Below are positions 27,109 to 36,198 of a DNA stretch of 36,234 bases, piece after piece; the stretch's first letter is position 1; the number at the start of each line of letters is the position of its first letter. Source of the stretch: BNXB01 sp031556375 (GTDB taxonomy: Bacteria; Bacteroidota; Bacteroidia; Bacteroidales; Azobacteroidaceae). The DNA lies in NCBI GenBank assembly GCA_031556375.1, contig JAVBTA010000052.1, positions 1 through 36,234 on the forward strand. The letters are read 5' to 3'. The notes beneath the pieces were generated by a model, which did no database searches, was not told the origin of the DNA, and saw only the letters and a program-made list of their open reading frames with translations. Both the position numbers and the translations under genes were made by a program.

Positions 27109-29381
27109 TACACCATTCTGATTGAATGTACTCCAGAAGAGATATTTCCCAAAGAAATAAAGGGAGCATTCTCTTCTCTCGATGTTTTTAGTTTAGATCC
27201 ATCAACTATCACCTCATATTTCTCTGACAACAAGGGTAAATACACTTCTCCCTCCATGTTTGGAGGTATTATTACTTTCATGTTGTATTCTCCTTTTCTT
27301 TTTTCAATTTCCAATTTTATCTCTCCTTTTACAGTCGGAATAACCGCCTTGGCCCAGGAAAGAGATGCAATCTGTGGTTTAATCCGGACTTTATCAAACC
27401 CGGGAAGCAGAGGCTCCACTCCCATCAGTTTTCGTGGAATAATATTTGCCGGAGCAGCTCCCCACGCATGATTCCAATCCTGATTGGGTTTATATTTATT
27501 ATCCCAAGCTTCCAATGAAATAGTAGATCCTACACGTATCATATTATACCACCCCCGATCATCTGTTTTTATCAGCATAGACAACGCATATTCCGCATCA
27601 GAAGCCTCATATAAAGCATCCATCAAAAATTGCGAACCGTATACACTACAAGCCATTTTGCGGGAATGTATAAAATCAATTACTTTATTCAATTTCGTTG
27701 ACGGAACCATTCCGAATGCGACCGGAAACATATTTGCATGCAGAGATGCGTGATTTGTCGTATCTCCATCCACATAATAACCTAACTTGCTTTTCAGGAA
27801 AACAGAATTGAACCGAGCCAGGAGCTTATTTGCTTCATGCTCATATTTAGAAGCATCAGATTGAAGATTGAGAGTATTGGCAATTTTACTCAAAAGCTTC
27901 AGCGCTTCATAGTGATAAGCATTCGTCACGGCATTGTAATCTGTGAACACAAAACCATCCGCCTCTCCTCCTTCTTGTTTGTTCAAGCCAAGAATACCGG
28001 TATGAGGCCAATCCACGATATCCCTGATCTTATCATTGGCGCGGTTTATAGAAGTTAAAAATTCCGGTGTTTGAAGTCCTGTTGTTGTACTTATCAACCC
28101 GTTCTTTTCTTGCAATTGAATAAGTGTACGGGCTTTGAGTATCTCATAATTAGCCTCAAGTGACCTGCTATCACCTGTGTACAAATAATCATACCACGCA
28201 ATTAATACCGACTGTAATATCCATTCGGTAGGCCATGTAGGACGTTGAAGCAAATACTCATGCGAACGGCGCGCCATAGAATATTCCCGGTCTACTCCAT
28301 AATGGCACAACTGATTAATCAGGGCATCTGCTTCATAAGGGATCCTTTCCCTGTCTCCATCAACATAAACTCCCAAAAAAGACGTCGCTTTAATGGAATA
28401 TTTACACAAATCCCAAATCTGATTTAAGGTATCATTACTGCACTTAAAAAAGGAAGCGAAATCATCAAATGGATAGTGAACACTTTCCCTCATCACTTCT
28501 GTTAATAAAACCGGCTTATCATATCCTTCAATTTCACAATACCTGAACGGAAGAACTTCTCCGATATAATCAGGCATAAGAATCGCCGCGCTTCCTGTAT
28601 TTCGTTTATCGGATCTTATCTTTATTTTATAAGTATGTGTTCCTTTATTCAATGACAAAACATACCGTTGATAACGAATCGTACCGCCCGGTTTACGGTC
28701 GATCTGGTTATCCTTCAAACTCTCTCCCAAATGAATGATTACACTATCTTTTTTGCTATCAGAAGTAAGGGTTAATAACAGTTGAGCAAAAGCATCTTTT
28801 CCAAAATCAACCAGAGCGATCTCCTGGGATAGTTTACTGATTGAAACAGGATATTCCAATGTCCTTATTTGTGGATAAACACTTGCTACGTATTTAGATA
28901 ACTTCGATGCTGTCCGGAATGCCTTCGTATCCGACCAATCAGTTGTTTCTCCTGTATTTGTAGTTATTTTTACTTTCCAAAAATATACTTTATCCGGTTG
29001 TAGGGCATCTCCGGCATAAGGAACTGCAGTAGACTGTTTACTATCTATTATTCCACTATCCCAGACCGTTCCTTTTTCCGATGACAGATCATTAAACGAA
29101 TCCGAAACAACAACCCGGTATGAGACTTGTTTTATATCATTTTTATCTCCCGGAACAATCCAACTGAAGAACGGATGAGAAGATGCAATCTTTACATATT
29201 GCAAGGATTCAATAGCATTATCAACATCCCATATCGGAACATTTGACAAATATCCGTTTTGCCAGGTACAGTCTGTATGTTCAATTAAATCCGTAAGTAA
29301 ACCATATGGTTTCGTATCTGCGGATAACCTCAACACAAAAAATAAACTGAAACAAAGAAATAACAATTGCCTTTTACTCAT
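27105..29381 (-). CDS. GH78-type alpha-L-rhamnosidase-like glycoside hydrolase
   Basis: The 758-residue product starts with a Sec signal peptide (about 1-21, ending LRLSA), so it acts in the periplasm or outside. N-terminal beta domains (an FN3-like module with VYFWKVKITTNTGETTDWSD, and the Bac_rhamnosid N-type domain with EVLPFRYCEIEGYD) precede an (alpha/alpha)6 catalytic barrel. Within it, VDGDRERIPYEADALI holds Asp341 to Asp352 and includes the family's general-acid region. Later landmarks are DWPHTGILG and AWGAAPANIIPRKLMGVEP. GH78 enzymes remove L-rhamnose from plant glycans such as rhamnogalacturonan. No SusC/SusD pair is nearby, so it is not in a visible polysaccharide-utilisation locus. 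Its promoter may be the one retained from the S41 remnant upstream. Confidence 0.8.
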   Translation of the reverse strand: MSKRQLLFLCFSLFFVLRLSADTKPYGLLTDLIEHTDCTWQNGYLSNVPIWDVDNAIESLQYVKIASSHPFFSWIVPGDKNDIKQVSYRVVVSDSFNDLSSEKGTVWDSGIIDSKQSTAVPYAGDALQPDKVYFWKVKITTNTGETTDWSDTKAFRTASKLSKYVASVYPQIRTLEYPVSISKLSQEIALVDFGKDAFAQLLLTLTSDSKKDSVIIHLGESLKDNQIDRKPGGTIRYQRYVLSLNKGTHTYKIKIRSDKRNTGSAAILMPDYIGEVLPFRYCEIEGYDKPVLLTEVMRESVHYPFDDFASFFKCSNDTLNQIWDLCKYSIKATSFLGVYVDGDRERIPYEADALINQLCHYGVDREYSMARRSHEYLLQRPTWPTEWILQSVLIAWYDYLYTGDSRSLEANYEILKARTLIQLQEKNGLISTTTGLQTPEFLTSINRANDKIRDIVDWPHTGILGLNKQEGGEADGFVFTDYNAVTNAYHYEALKLLSKIANTLNLQSDASKYEHEANKLLARFNSVFLKSKLGYYVDGDTTNHASLHANMFPVAFGMVPSTKLNKVIDFIHSRKMACSVYGSQFLMDALYEASDAEYALSMLIKTDDRGWYNMIRVGSTISLEAWDNKYKPNQDWNHAWGAAPANIIPRKLMGVEPLLPGFDKVRIKPQIASLSWAKAVIPTVKGEIKLEIEKRKGEYNMKVIIPPNMEGEVYLPLLSEKYEVIVDGSKLKTSREENAPFISLGNISSGVHSIRMVY

Positions 29382-29397
29382 AGTCTTTTTACTTCAC

Positions 29398-29627
29398 TTA
29401 ATACTGCTTAGTCAGAGTCTTATTATACAACGGCTTGTCTCCCAGCACTTCCAATGTCTTATCCAGATCTTTATCATTACGCAAGGTATAAATCAATTCT
29501 CCTTTTGCATAGTAGTACTGATGCATAAATTCTTATTATCCGACTCAGACTGTTGAGTTTGCGCATTTGTCACAAAAACAGGGACAAGTAGAAATTAAAC
29601 AACTATTTTAGAGAAAATTCTGTTCAT
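29398..29627 (-). pseudogene. Remnant of a duplicated S41 protease gene, with internal deletion
   Basis: This is a shrunken second copy of the S41 gene at 34465-36141. Bases 29411-29528 align with 34490-34607 with 7 mismatches by eye over 118 bases, giving the C-terminal coding region. They then jump directly (tgcata/aattcttatt junction) into the N-terminal coding region and start codon (29625-29627), so about 1.44 kb is missing. It also has an in-frame stop at codon 11 (GTTGTTTAA against GTTGTTTTA) and a frameshift at the junction. The shared upstream sequence to about 29675 includes the same -7-like TAACTTTA. It is clearly dead as a protease but may still supply a promoter to the GH78 gene 17 bases downstream. 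Confidence 0.9.
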
Positions 29628-29668
29628 TATGTTTTTTTAATTGAAAACGTAAAGTTAATAAAAAAAAA

Positions 29669-30148
29669 CTAAGTACATGACAAAAATTTGAAAACATCTA
29701 TTCCCCATTGGTTTTTCGGGTTGAGTAGGTGATTCAGGTAAGCCAGCCAGTGTTCTCCAACGAATTCCCTGTCTGCCAACAGACAATCAATGGTTTCTAT
29801 GCCGAAAAGGTGGATATAACGATCCAGTAAACGGAAAGAAGGTTTATGGGGTAGTAGTTTGAATCTCAATTGAGCTATCAGATCCGTATTCAATTTGTAA
29901 TCTGCCATAAAGCATTGGATCCGACGTAAACTGGAAGAGCTTTGTGAACTTGTTTCAAAGGCCGTAGCCAACTTCTCGAACCCAACAGTCTGAACTTTGC
30001 ATAATGCACAAATAAACATGCCAAAGAGCTTGATTCGGGATAAATTCATATTTCCCCCGAAATGAGCAGTTAAAACTGCTAATAATTTTGTATTTTTGTA
30101 ATGTACTAAAATCTTTGAAAACAATTTATACAATGATAAAAACAACAT
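29669..30148 (-). pseudogene. IS4-family transposase remnant
   Basis: From the Met at 30148 the frame gives ILVHYKNTKLLAVLTAHFGG and the N-terminal block MNLSRIKLFGMFICALCKVQ, typical of IS4-family transposases in this phylum. The sequence then jumps from FRLLDR directly to YIHLFGIETIDCLLADREFV, which holds the D-R-E-F of the DDE region. Soon after (LAYLNH) it loses similarity and stops at 29669. The central catalytic region and the C-terminus are missing, so it cannot transpose. Intact relatives are about 380-400 residues. Confidence 0.75.
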
Positions 30149-30154
30149 AAATCT

Positions 30155-31504
30155 ATGAATGTATCCGACACGATCACTTATCAATACCTGTCAGATTCAC
30201 GGTTACAACGGACGGACAAAGATAACAGGCTGTTCCTCGCGAAATACAGCGAAATACAAAAAAATACAGAAGCTCCCTGCTTTTTTTGGGGCAATATCAA
30301 AGAGCCATATATGATGGCACGCTGCCTGACCACATTATCCAACGTAGTCCAATCAACCTTCCATCTTACGGCTATTGAATTAGCCCGTTTGCGCGATCCC
30401 ATCGTAACTGCAGGGAATGGGAAACTGCGTTTTGAAGGCTTCTCCCATTGTGCAGGCGTCTATGCACGGGTCGATGTGTTGCCGGATGCTCTCGATGGCG
30501 AATTTATCGAAAACGGAACCACCAACATCGATTTCAATCAACCGATGATATCAGCCCTTTCGGGAGTACGGGCCACAGACAATCTCCTGATGTCGATTGG
30601 AGAGAATGAATTATCTCTTCACAGAGGTGAAGACAAGATTGTAGAACGGAAAGTCCCTCTTCCAAGCAAATGGATCAAAGGCCTGACTACTGTGCAGATT
30701 TTCTTGTCGGAAGCCGAAGAGTGCCACGTCTTTAACAGAATACAAACGATGCAGCTATTCCAAAGTATCCCCAGGACAAAAACAAAAACCGATTATTATT
30801 TAGTCGTCCGTGCCGGACAGCCAATGTTCACACCTGTTAAATCAACGGGTACCGTTTGTGTCGGGGGACTGCACCGTTTACGGATTCTGGAGCCCCTGTT
30901 ACCTTATGCCGATAAATTGAAAGTCTTTCCTCATCCTCACATGCAATCCACTACCTGGCAACTCTATTTCGGAAATCTACGATTTAGCTTATCACTTTCG
31001 CGAGATACCAACAGGGGGTTCTCAGGTGAAGGAGCTGCTTTGGATGCACTGATTAATGCTGTTCCCGAAAGCCTGATTGTTGCAATGGACAGATATAGCT
31101 ATGCCAACCAGGAGTTCAACCCGACGATGTTCGCTATCGAAGAGCAAATCGATTTTAATAAACTAAACAACCTCACAGGACAACTAGCCGCGATGGGTTT
31201 ACTCGGTTTTGACCTCGACGATAATTGCTTTTTCTACAGGCGATTACCTTATAAGCCCGAACGAATTGCAAGACTTAATCCACGCATCAAAGGAATGGAA
31301 AAACTGATTGCGGACAAAAGAGTAAAGATCATATCCAATGACGGTAACCGGGTAGAAGCCCGGGTGGAAGGTTCGGGTGTAAACCACACCGTTATTCTCG
31401 AAAATGGTAACGCCCGCTGCACCTGTGCATGGTATAGCAAGTACCAGGGTGAACGAGGAAACTGTAAACATGTACTGGCCGTAAAAAAATTGTGTTATGA
31501 ATAA
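30155..31504 (+). CDS. SWIM zinc finger protein
   Basis: The 449-residue product ends in a SWIM zinc finger: C422-T-C424 then 12 residues to C437-K-H439, matching CxCx(n)CxH. The rest is a large alpha/beta region with a basic N-terminus (SDSRLQRTDKDNRLFLAKYS) and blocks such as FSHCAGVYARVDVLPDALDG and CVGGLHRLRILEPLLPYADK. SWIM domains bind DNA or protein, and SWIM proteins accompany helical-repeat and MoxR/VWA proteins in a bacterial conflict-type system. No signal peptide, so cytoplasmic. The stop overlaps the next gene by 8 bases, so the pair is translationally coupled. G+C is visibly higher than in the surrounding genes, suggesting acquisition. A MoxR ATPase is not visible in the window. 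Confidence 0.8.
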   Translation: MNVSDTITYQYLSDSRLQRTDKDNRLFLAKYSEIQKNTEAPCFFWGNIKEPYMMARCLTTLSNVVQSTFHLTAIELARLRDPIVTAGNGKLRFEGFSHCAGVYARVDVLPDALDGEFIENGTTNIDFNQPMISALSGVRATDNLLMSIGENELSLHRGEDKIVERKVPLPSKWIKGLTTVQIFLSEAEECHVFNRIQTMQLFQSIPRTKTKTDYYLVVRAGQPMFTPVKSTGTVCVGGLHRLRILEPLLPYADKLKVFPHPHMQSTTWQLYFGNLRFSLSLSRDTNRGFSGEGAALDALINAVPESLIVAMDRYSYANQEFNPTMFAIEEQIDFNKLNNLTGQLAAMGLLGFDLDDNCFFYRRLPYKPERIARLNPRIKGMEKLIADKRVKIISNDGNRVEARVEGSGVNHTVILENGNARCTCAWYSKYQGERGNCKHVLAVKKLCYE

Positions 31505-34328
31505 AAATGACTACCCTGAATACACCGGATACGAACCGGTCGTCAAAGAATTTCTCGACATGGCGTCTGATCAGGATCGGATGCTTAAAATGATGTCCTT
31601 CCTTAAAAGCCTGACAGAGGAACAGAAAGCTTTAATTGCCGATGCTGTTGAAAAATACGATCTTGCCATCCGCATCTCAGACGAAACGCCTCGTAGAACA
31701 TTCAATACATTAGAAGAACGTCACATCCATATAATGACGAAAATAGAACAGCAATGCGGTTATATCCCCCGCTATATGAAAAGTGGAAGTAATGTAAACT
31801 ATGCTTTCCGCCTGGCACGCTATGCCTGTTTCTCACGTAAACAAATACAGAAAGTGGAGTGGCGCTGGGATTCTTTCCCTATATACAACGAGTTACAAGA
31901 GATGATGGAGTGGTACGTACCCGAATGGTTCTACGATTATTTCAGTGAACAGAGGGATAAAGGCAATGTACGTATCAGTTATCAATGTTTACTTGATTGG
32001 CGACGGAGAAAATTAATCGACACATTGTATCCCCCAGAAATAGCAGCGCTGATCCCCATGCATTTCAATCGCTTCAAAGAAAAACATAACAATATCGATA
32101 TTGCCTGCTACATTAATGATTGGATAGCCCAATATCCCGAAATATTAGACGAAATAAAATACCTGTTCCAATATCCATCCCAGGCCTACCTCTTTGACAA
32201 TAACAATTCTTTGTATGAGGAGCTGGAAGGGAAAGGTCCGCTTTCGTACATTTTCAAACATTACAGCGACAATGGTAGACTCGATCGCCAGTGGATTCTC
32301 CGGGAGACTATCAGCGCGTGTAACCATAACTTCGGGAAAGAGGAACTTTACTGGTACCCGCTCCTGCTACAGGCAATGGAGCCGACAAAAGCAGAGTTAT
32401 TTGAATATCAGGAACAATTGATCTCCAATTTAACCTCTGTTTTTCCCCATATTTCGCAGGCAATGCTCAAACTGATTCGGACTATTTCTACGGATTCCCG
32501 CTTCATGATCGATCATTTCATCGCTTATCTGGCTCCTTTACTTTCGTCTGAAACAAAAACAATCGTAAAAACAACGCTTTCCATAGTTGCCGATATGTTC
32601 AATACATTTTCCGATAAACGGGATAAATTATGTGAACAACTGGCTATTGTCTTTATCCACAAAGATGACGATTTACAAACCAAAGCAGCAAAATGGATTA
32701 TTAAATATGGCGATAAAAAAACATTAAAGCCTGTATTAACCCTCTACAAGCAAACACTGCTGATGTCATCACGGGAAATTCTGAAAGATTTCCTGGAAAA
32801 AGAAAACCAAGCATTATCAACCGGTACGCCTGAAAAAGAGACAGTACTTCAACCGATAATCCGTAACGATAACCATATAGCTGAAATCGGTAGCGTTGAA
32901 GAACTCGTATTCCGTCTGAGACAAGCCTTCGAATGTTTCCGTCTGGACTCCATCGACCTGATACCTCAGGCTTTAATTCGCTTCAACGAGAAAATTGACG
33001 TCGAAGTCATGCAGCAATTCGGACCCGCCATTAAAAGTGCAGAGAAAGTACTAACCAAATGGGTAAGAGGGAAACGCTCCACCGATGAAATTACAGCTTA
33101 TTATTTTCTTCATTACTGCACCATCCGTTTGAAACAGTTGCCACAGGAAGATAAAACGACCAAACAAATAGCTAAAAAATTTGAAAAACTGCAGCCCATA
33201 ATGGACGAATGGACAAAAAAAATCTTGAATGACTCCCAGAATATTCTTTTTTCACCATATTTCAAAGTATTGAATATGTTTCTGAAGATTATCCGGGACA
33301 AAATAGATTTACCGTTACTTTCAACTCCTACCCACGAACCATGCTGGATTGACCCTATCGTTTTTCTCCAACGGTTCAACCGGTATCGTGAGTTGAACGA
33401 GACACCGGTCATGGCCGATATGCAGCTGGCTATTCAACGAATAGCACCGGATCATACCAAAGAGGCATTGAAACAAATCGGGAAAGAAGAAAAAACGTTC
33501 TACACCGAGCTGTTCGCTTACCTGTTCGACAAGAATAAGCCCCTACCCTCAACGATCGAGCACCACGACCTTTGGTTGGCATGCACTTTTCCATGGTACG
33601 GACGCGAAATTCCAGCACAACTGGCAAACCATTACCCGGATGCCTCTCCATGTCTACTGTCCGGAATTTTCGAATGGGAGTCCATCCGACAGGAATCTAA
33701 AGAATTGCCCCGGTTATGCTTCCATTATTCTCATTTCCCTATCGACGGACTAAAAGACCGGGATTTCATAGGTGCGTTTATGTGGACAAAATTTGAGTAT
33801 TATTCATATAAGTTCACGGGTGATATGCCCTGCCTGCTGCGGATGTTTCCCAACAATCCGGAAGTATTACTGGGCCGGTATATTTTCGAATACGCCCAGG
33901 TTTTCGATGAGAAATGTGACTCCTGGCTGATCTCAGTCCTGGAACTTCTCCGTAATCTGGAGCGCCCACTCCTGCCCATGGGTTGCCTTTTCCTTGCCTT
34001 ATGCTTTCTCTATGAAGGTAAAACAACGCGCCTGTATGCTGCTGAAATTTGGGCTGACCTGACTGCTCTGTCATTGATAGACCAGGAAGAAACAGGAAAA
34101 TCCCTGGGAAAACTGCTACAGAGTGGACATAGCCCATTGCAACGTTTTACAGACATCCTGTTCGACATTATGCTAAACAGGAGTACGCACCATAACCACG
34201 AATTGGAACGATTAGTAACTGCCTGCCTGGCACAACTCGGCGGGAGATCGCTTCCCCGCCTAAAACGCTTACAGGAAGCACACAAAGAACTAGTAGCACA
34301 AAATGCTCAAACAGAGACACATCAATAA
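31497..34328 (+). CDS. Large helical-repeat protein, DUF6493-like
   Basis: The 943-residue product is highly helical with Leu/Trp-rich, HEAT-like repeats (for example KTTLSIVADMFNTFSDKRDK, TKAAKWIIKYGDKKTLKPV). It has a conserved-looking YACFSRKQIQKVEWRWDSFP block near the N-terminus and ERLVTACLAQLGGRSLPR at the end. From pairing with a SWIM gene, length and general pattern I assign it to the DUF6493 type, but I cannot confirm that from memory. It overlaps the SWIM gene by 8 bases, so the two form a coupled pair. No signal peptide or membrane helix, so cytoplasmic. The G+C is high (28 of 60 at 31561-31620; 31 of 60 at 33961-34020). Function unknown; a role in a conflict or regulatory system is inference. 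Confidence 0.7.
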   Translation: MNKNDYPEYTGYEPVVKEFLDMASDQDRMLKMMSFLKSLTEEQKALIADAVEKYDLAIRISDETPRRTFNTLEERHIHIMTKIEQQCGYIPRYMKSGSNVNYAFRLARYACFSRKQIQKVEWRWDSFPIYNELQEMMEWYVPEWFYDYFSEQRDKGNVRISYQCLLDWRRRKLIDTLYPPEIAALIPMHFNRFKEKHNNIDIACYINDWIAQYPEILDEIKYLFQYPSQAYLFDNNNSLYEELEGKGPLSYIFKHYSDNGRLDRQWILRETISACNHNFGKEELYWYPLLLQAMEPTKAELFEYQEQLISNLTSVFPHISQAMLKLIRTISTDSRFMIDHFIAYLAPLLSSETKTIVKTTLSIVADMFNTFSDKRDKLCEQLAIVFIHKDDDLQTKAAKWIIKYGDKKTLKPVLTLYKQTLLMSSREILKDFLEKENQALSTGTPEKETVLQPIIRNDNHIAEIGSVEELVFRLRQAFECFRLDSIDLIPQALIRFNEKIDVEVMQQFGPAIKSAEKVLTKWVRGKRSTDEITAYYFLHYCTIRLKQLPQEDKTTKQIAKKFEKLQPIMDEWTKKILNDSQNILFSPYFKVLNMFLKIIRDKIDLPLLSTPTHEPCWIDPIVFLQRFNRYRELNETPVMADMQLAIQRIAPDHTKEALKQIGKEEKTFYTELFAYLFDKNKPLPSTIEHHDLWLACTFPWYGREIPAQLANHYPDASPCLLSGIFEWESIRQESKELPRLCFHYSHFPIDGLKDRDFIGAFMWTKFEYYSYKFTGDMPCLLRMFPNNPEVLLGRYIFEYAQVFDEKCDSWLISVLELLRNLERPLLPMGCLFLALCFLYEGKTTRLYAAEIWADLTALSLIDQEETGKSLGKLLQSGHSPLQRFTDILFDIMLNRSTHHNHELERLVTACLAQLGGRSLPRLKRLQEAHKELVAQNAQTETHQ

Positions 34329-34329
34329 T

Positions 34330-34351
34330 TAAGAAGAATTTTTGCTTCTTA
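34330..34351 (+). terminator. Weak hairpin after the SWIM-DUF6493 pair
   Basis: TAAGAAG (34330-34336) and CTTCTTA (34345-34351) form a perfect 7-base stem around an 8-base T-rich loop, directly after the stop codon at 34326-34328. There is no T-run downstream, so termination is only possible. It could serve as a transcript end for the pair. Confidence 0.35.
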
Positions 34352-34465
34352 TACAAACATACATTCGAAAAGAGATCTTCAAATAAAAAAATCTGGGCAT
34401 TTTCAAGCCTCGGCTGGGAAATAACACCATATCTTATAATACTATCTATTTCCGAAATTTCAGCT
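34343..34465 (+). pseudogene. Fragment of a paralogue of the small membrane protein at 26737
   Basis: Read in one frame, this stretch gives FLYKHTFEKRSSNKKIWAFS then SLGWEITPYLIILSISEIS. The core IWAFS-LGWEIT agrees in 11 of 12 positions with IWAFSTLGWEIT of the 26737 gene, and flanking residues also align (FYYNYVW with FLYKHTF). It has no start codon in context and runs into the antisense 3' end of the S41 gene. It is therefore a broken second copy of a 26737-type gene, truncated at its 3' side. Divergence is greater than between the S41 copies. Confidence 0.65.
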
Positions 34466-36141
34466 TATTTCCCGGCAGTTTCACTAACAGTCAGAGTTTT
34501 ATCATACAACGATTTGTCTCCCAGCACTTCCAATGTCTTATCCAGATCTTTATCATTACGCAAAGTATAAATCAATTCTCCTTTTGCATAATAATACTGA
34601 TGCATAATCTCCTTTGCAAGCTGTTTTGACAAGGACTCCCTATGTAGTTCAAGATCACGGTTAAGATCTGGCTGAAGCTTCTTTTCCAGTGCCTTGAATT
34701 CTTCAGATGCTGTATCCAGATAACCTTCGAATTCCATTATTTCTTTCAGACTGGCTAAGCCCTTTTCACTTTGACGATCATATTTGAAGTTCGCGGTCTT
34801 CATATATTCCTTGAACTCTTCATAATCTTGATCTGTCAGGACAAATTCCGAAGGAGATGCGATAGTAGGATGCTTCACACGCCATTGTACCACGAAATCC
34901 ATCAAAGTACCATCGGCTTCCATATAGTAATAAATATTCGGGATTTTAGTTTCAGAAACTGAAAAATCGGGGGTTACACCTCCACCATCACGTACCGGGC
35001 GACCTTTTTCTGTATAATAAACCGTTGTCAAACTATCAGGGATACGTTCGGCATACCCCCTTGAATCGCGGTGAGCATAATCGATTGCCTGAACACAACG
35101 TCCACTGGGGATATAGTATTTATAAGTAGTTACTTTCAACTGACCATTATATGGCAATTCACGCGGAGTCTGTACCAATCCTTTTCCGAATGAACGGCGA
35201 CCTATAATCACTGCCCTGTCCTGGTCTTGCAAAGCTCCGGCAACAATCTCCGATGCGGAAGCAGACCCCTGGTTAATCATTACAGCCAACGGCATTACGG
35301 TATCTATCGGATTTTGAGTCGCACGATATACCCGTTCGTTTTGTTTAACACGCCCTTTCGTTGTAAGCAAAACTTTTCCTTTTGGAATAAACATATTAAG
35401 TATTTGCAAAGCCTCTTCCATCGATCCTCCGCCGTTATCACGCAAATCGAGAATCAATGATTTGACACCTTTATTTTTCCTTAAATCCTCAAATGCATCC
35501 CTGACTCCCTGAAAACAGCCATCTGTAAATGACGAAAGAGCTATATATCCTACATCATTTTTCATCACACCGTAATATGTTACCGGATTGATGTGGATCA
35601 ATTTACGCTCAATCTCTATCGTACGAGGCTTCTTCTCTCCTGCTCTCTGAAATTTGATCTTTACTTTTGTATTAGGTTGCCCTTTTAGTTTTTCACTTGC
35701 TTCAGATGAATTATCCCCACTCAGAACGAACCCGTCTATTTCAAGAAGTTGATCACCGATTTGCAATCCGTTACTTGCAGCAGGCATTCCTTCATACGGA
35801 TCGATTATCAGCACTTTTCCATCCCGGCTGGTAATTATAGATCCGATTCCGGCATATTCACCCGTAATCATAAATTTGAATTCCGGCATTTTATCTTCTG
35901 AAATATATTCGGTATAAGGATCCAGACTATTCAACATCGAACGTACCCCCAACTCAATAATGTCTTTTGACTTGATCGAATCGACGTAAAACAGATTCAA
36001 TTCTTTGAATATCGCATTGAAAATATCAAGGTTCTTACTGATTTCAAAATTCTTATTATCAGACTGTTGTGTTTGTGCGTTAACCACAAAAACAGGAATA
36101 AGTAGAAATAAAACAACTATTTTAGAAAATATTTTGTTCAT
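34465..36141 (-). CDS. S41 family C-terminal-processing peptidase
   Basis: The 558-residue product has a Sec signal peptide (about 1-22, ending VVNAQ). An N-terminal helical domain leads to a PDZ domain (about 88-175, IGSIITSRDGKVLIIDPYEG and GDQLLEIDGF) and the S41 catalytic domain with a conserved LRDNGGGSMEEA strand. The nucleophile lies in GSASASE (292-298, most likely Ser295), paired with Lys320 in SFGKGLVQ, 25 residues on, the usual Ser-Lys spacing. Such enzymes degrade or trim envelope proteins from their C-termini. A C-terminal tail follows (about 430-558). A truncated duplicate lies at 29398-29627. Upstream, TTG (36198-36196) and TAACTTTA (36173-36166) fit a promoter with a 22-base spacer. 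Confidence 0.93.
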   Translation of the reverse strand: MNKIFSKIVVLFLLIPVFVVNAQTQQSDNKNFEISKNLDIFNAIFKELNLFYVDSIKSKDIIELGVRSMLNSLDPYTEYISEDKMPEFKFMITGEYAGIGSIITSRDGKVLIIDPYEGMPAASNGLQIGDQLLEIDGFVLSGDNSSEASEKLKGQPNTKVKIKFQRAGEKKPRTIEIERKLIHINPVTYYGVMKNDVGYIALSSFTDGCFQGVRDAFEDLRKNKGVKSLILDLRDNGGGSMEEALQILNMFIPKGKVLLTTKGRVKQNERVYRATQNPIDTVMPLAVMINQGSASASEIVAGALQDQDRAVIIGRRSFGKGLVQTPRELPYNGQLKVTTYKYYIPSGRCVQAIDYAHRDSRGYAERIPDSLTTVYYTEKGRPVRDGGGVTPDFSVSETKIPNIYYYMEADGTLMDFVVQWRVKHPTIASPSEFVLTDQDYEEFKEYMKTANFKYDRQSEKGLASLKEIMEFEGYLDTASEEFKALEKKLQPDLNRDLELHRESLSKQLAKEIMHQYYYAKGELIYTLRNDKDLDKTLEVLGDKSLYDKTLTVSETAGK

Positions 36142-36165
36142 CTATGCTTTTTTTAATTGAAAACG

Positions 36166-36198
36166 TAAAGTTAGTAAAAAAACAATTACTTAGTTCAA
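36166..36198 (-). promoter_or_regulatory. Possible promoter of the S41 gene
   Basis: On the minus strand TTG (36198-36196) and TAACTTTA (36173-36166) are separated by 22 bases, close to the Bacteroidota pattern TTG-N(about 20)-TAnnTTTG, with the last -7 base A instead of G. The -7-like octamer and the sequence up to the start codon are kept in the S41 remnant (29650-29657), which supports a function. It is weaker than the promoter at 1274. Confidence 0.45.

Larger units (their letters stand above)
29382..30154. other. Region between GH78 and SWIM genes
   Basis: This gap is filled by two dead genes, the S41 remnant and the IS4 remnant. I see no other gene. A perfect inverted repeat AGCAGTT-AA-AACTGCT at 30065-30080 lies inside the start of the IS4 coding sequence, so it may be coincidental. 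TATTTTTG at 30091-30098 fits a -7 element for the rightward SWIM gene, but without a -33 TTG. Confidence 0.5.

Noticed and set aside
30065..30080. Perfect inverted repeat as an operator for the SWIM gene
   Set aside because: It falls inside the IS4 transposase coding remnant, so it may simply be coding sequence.
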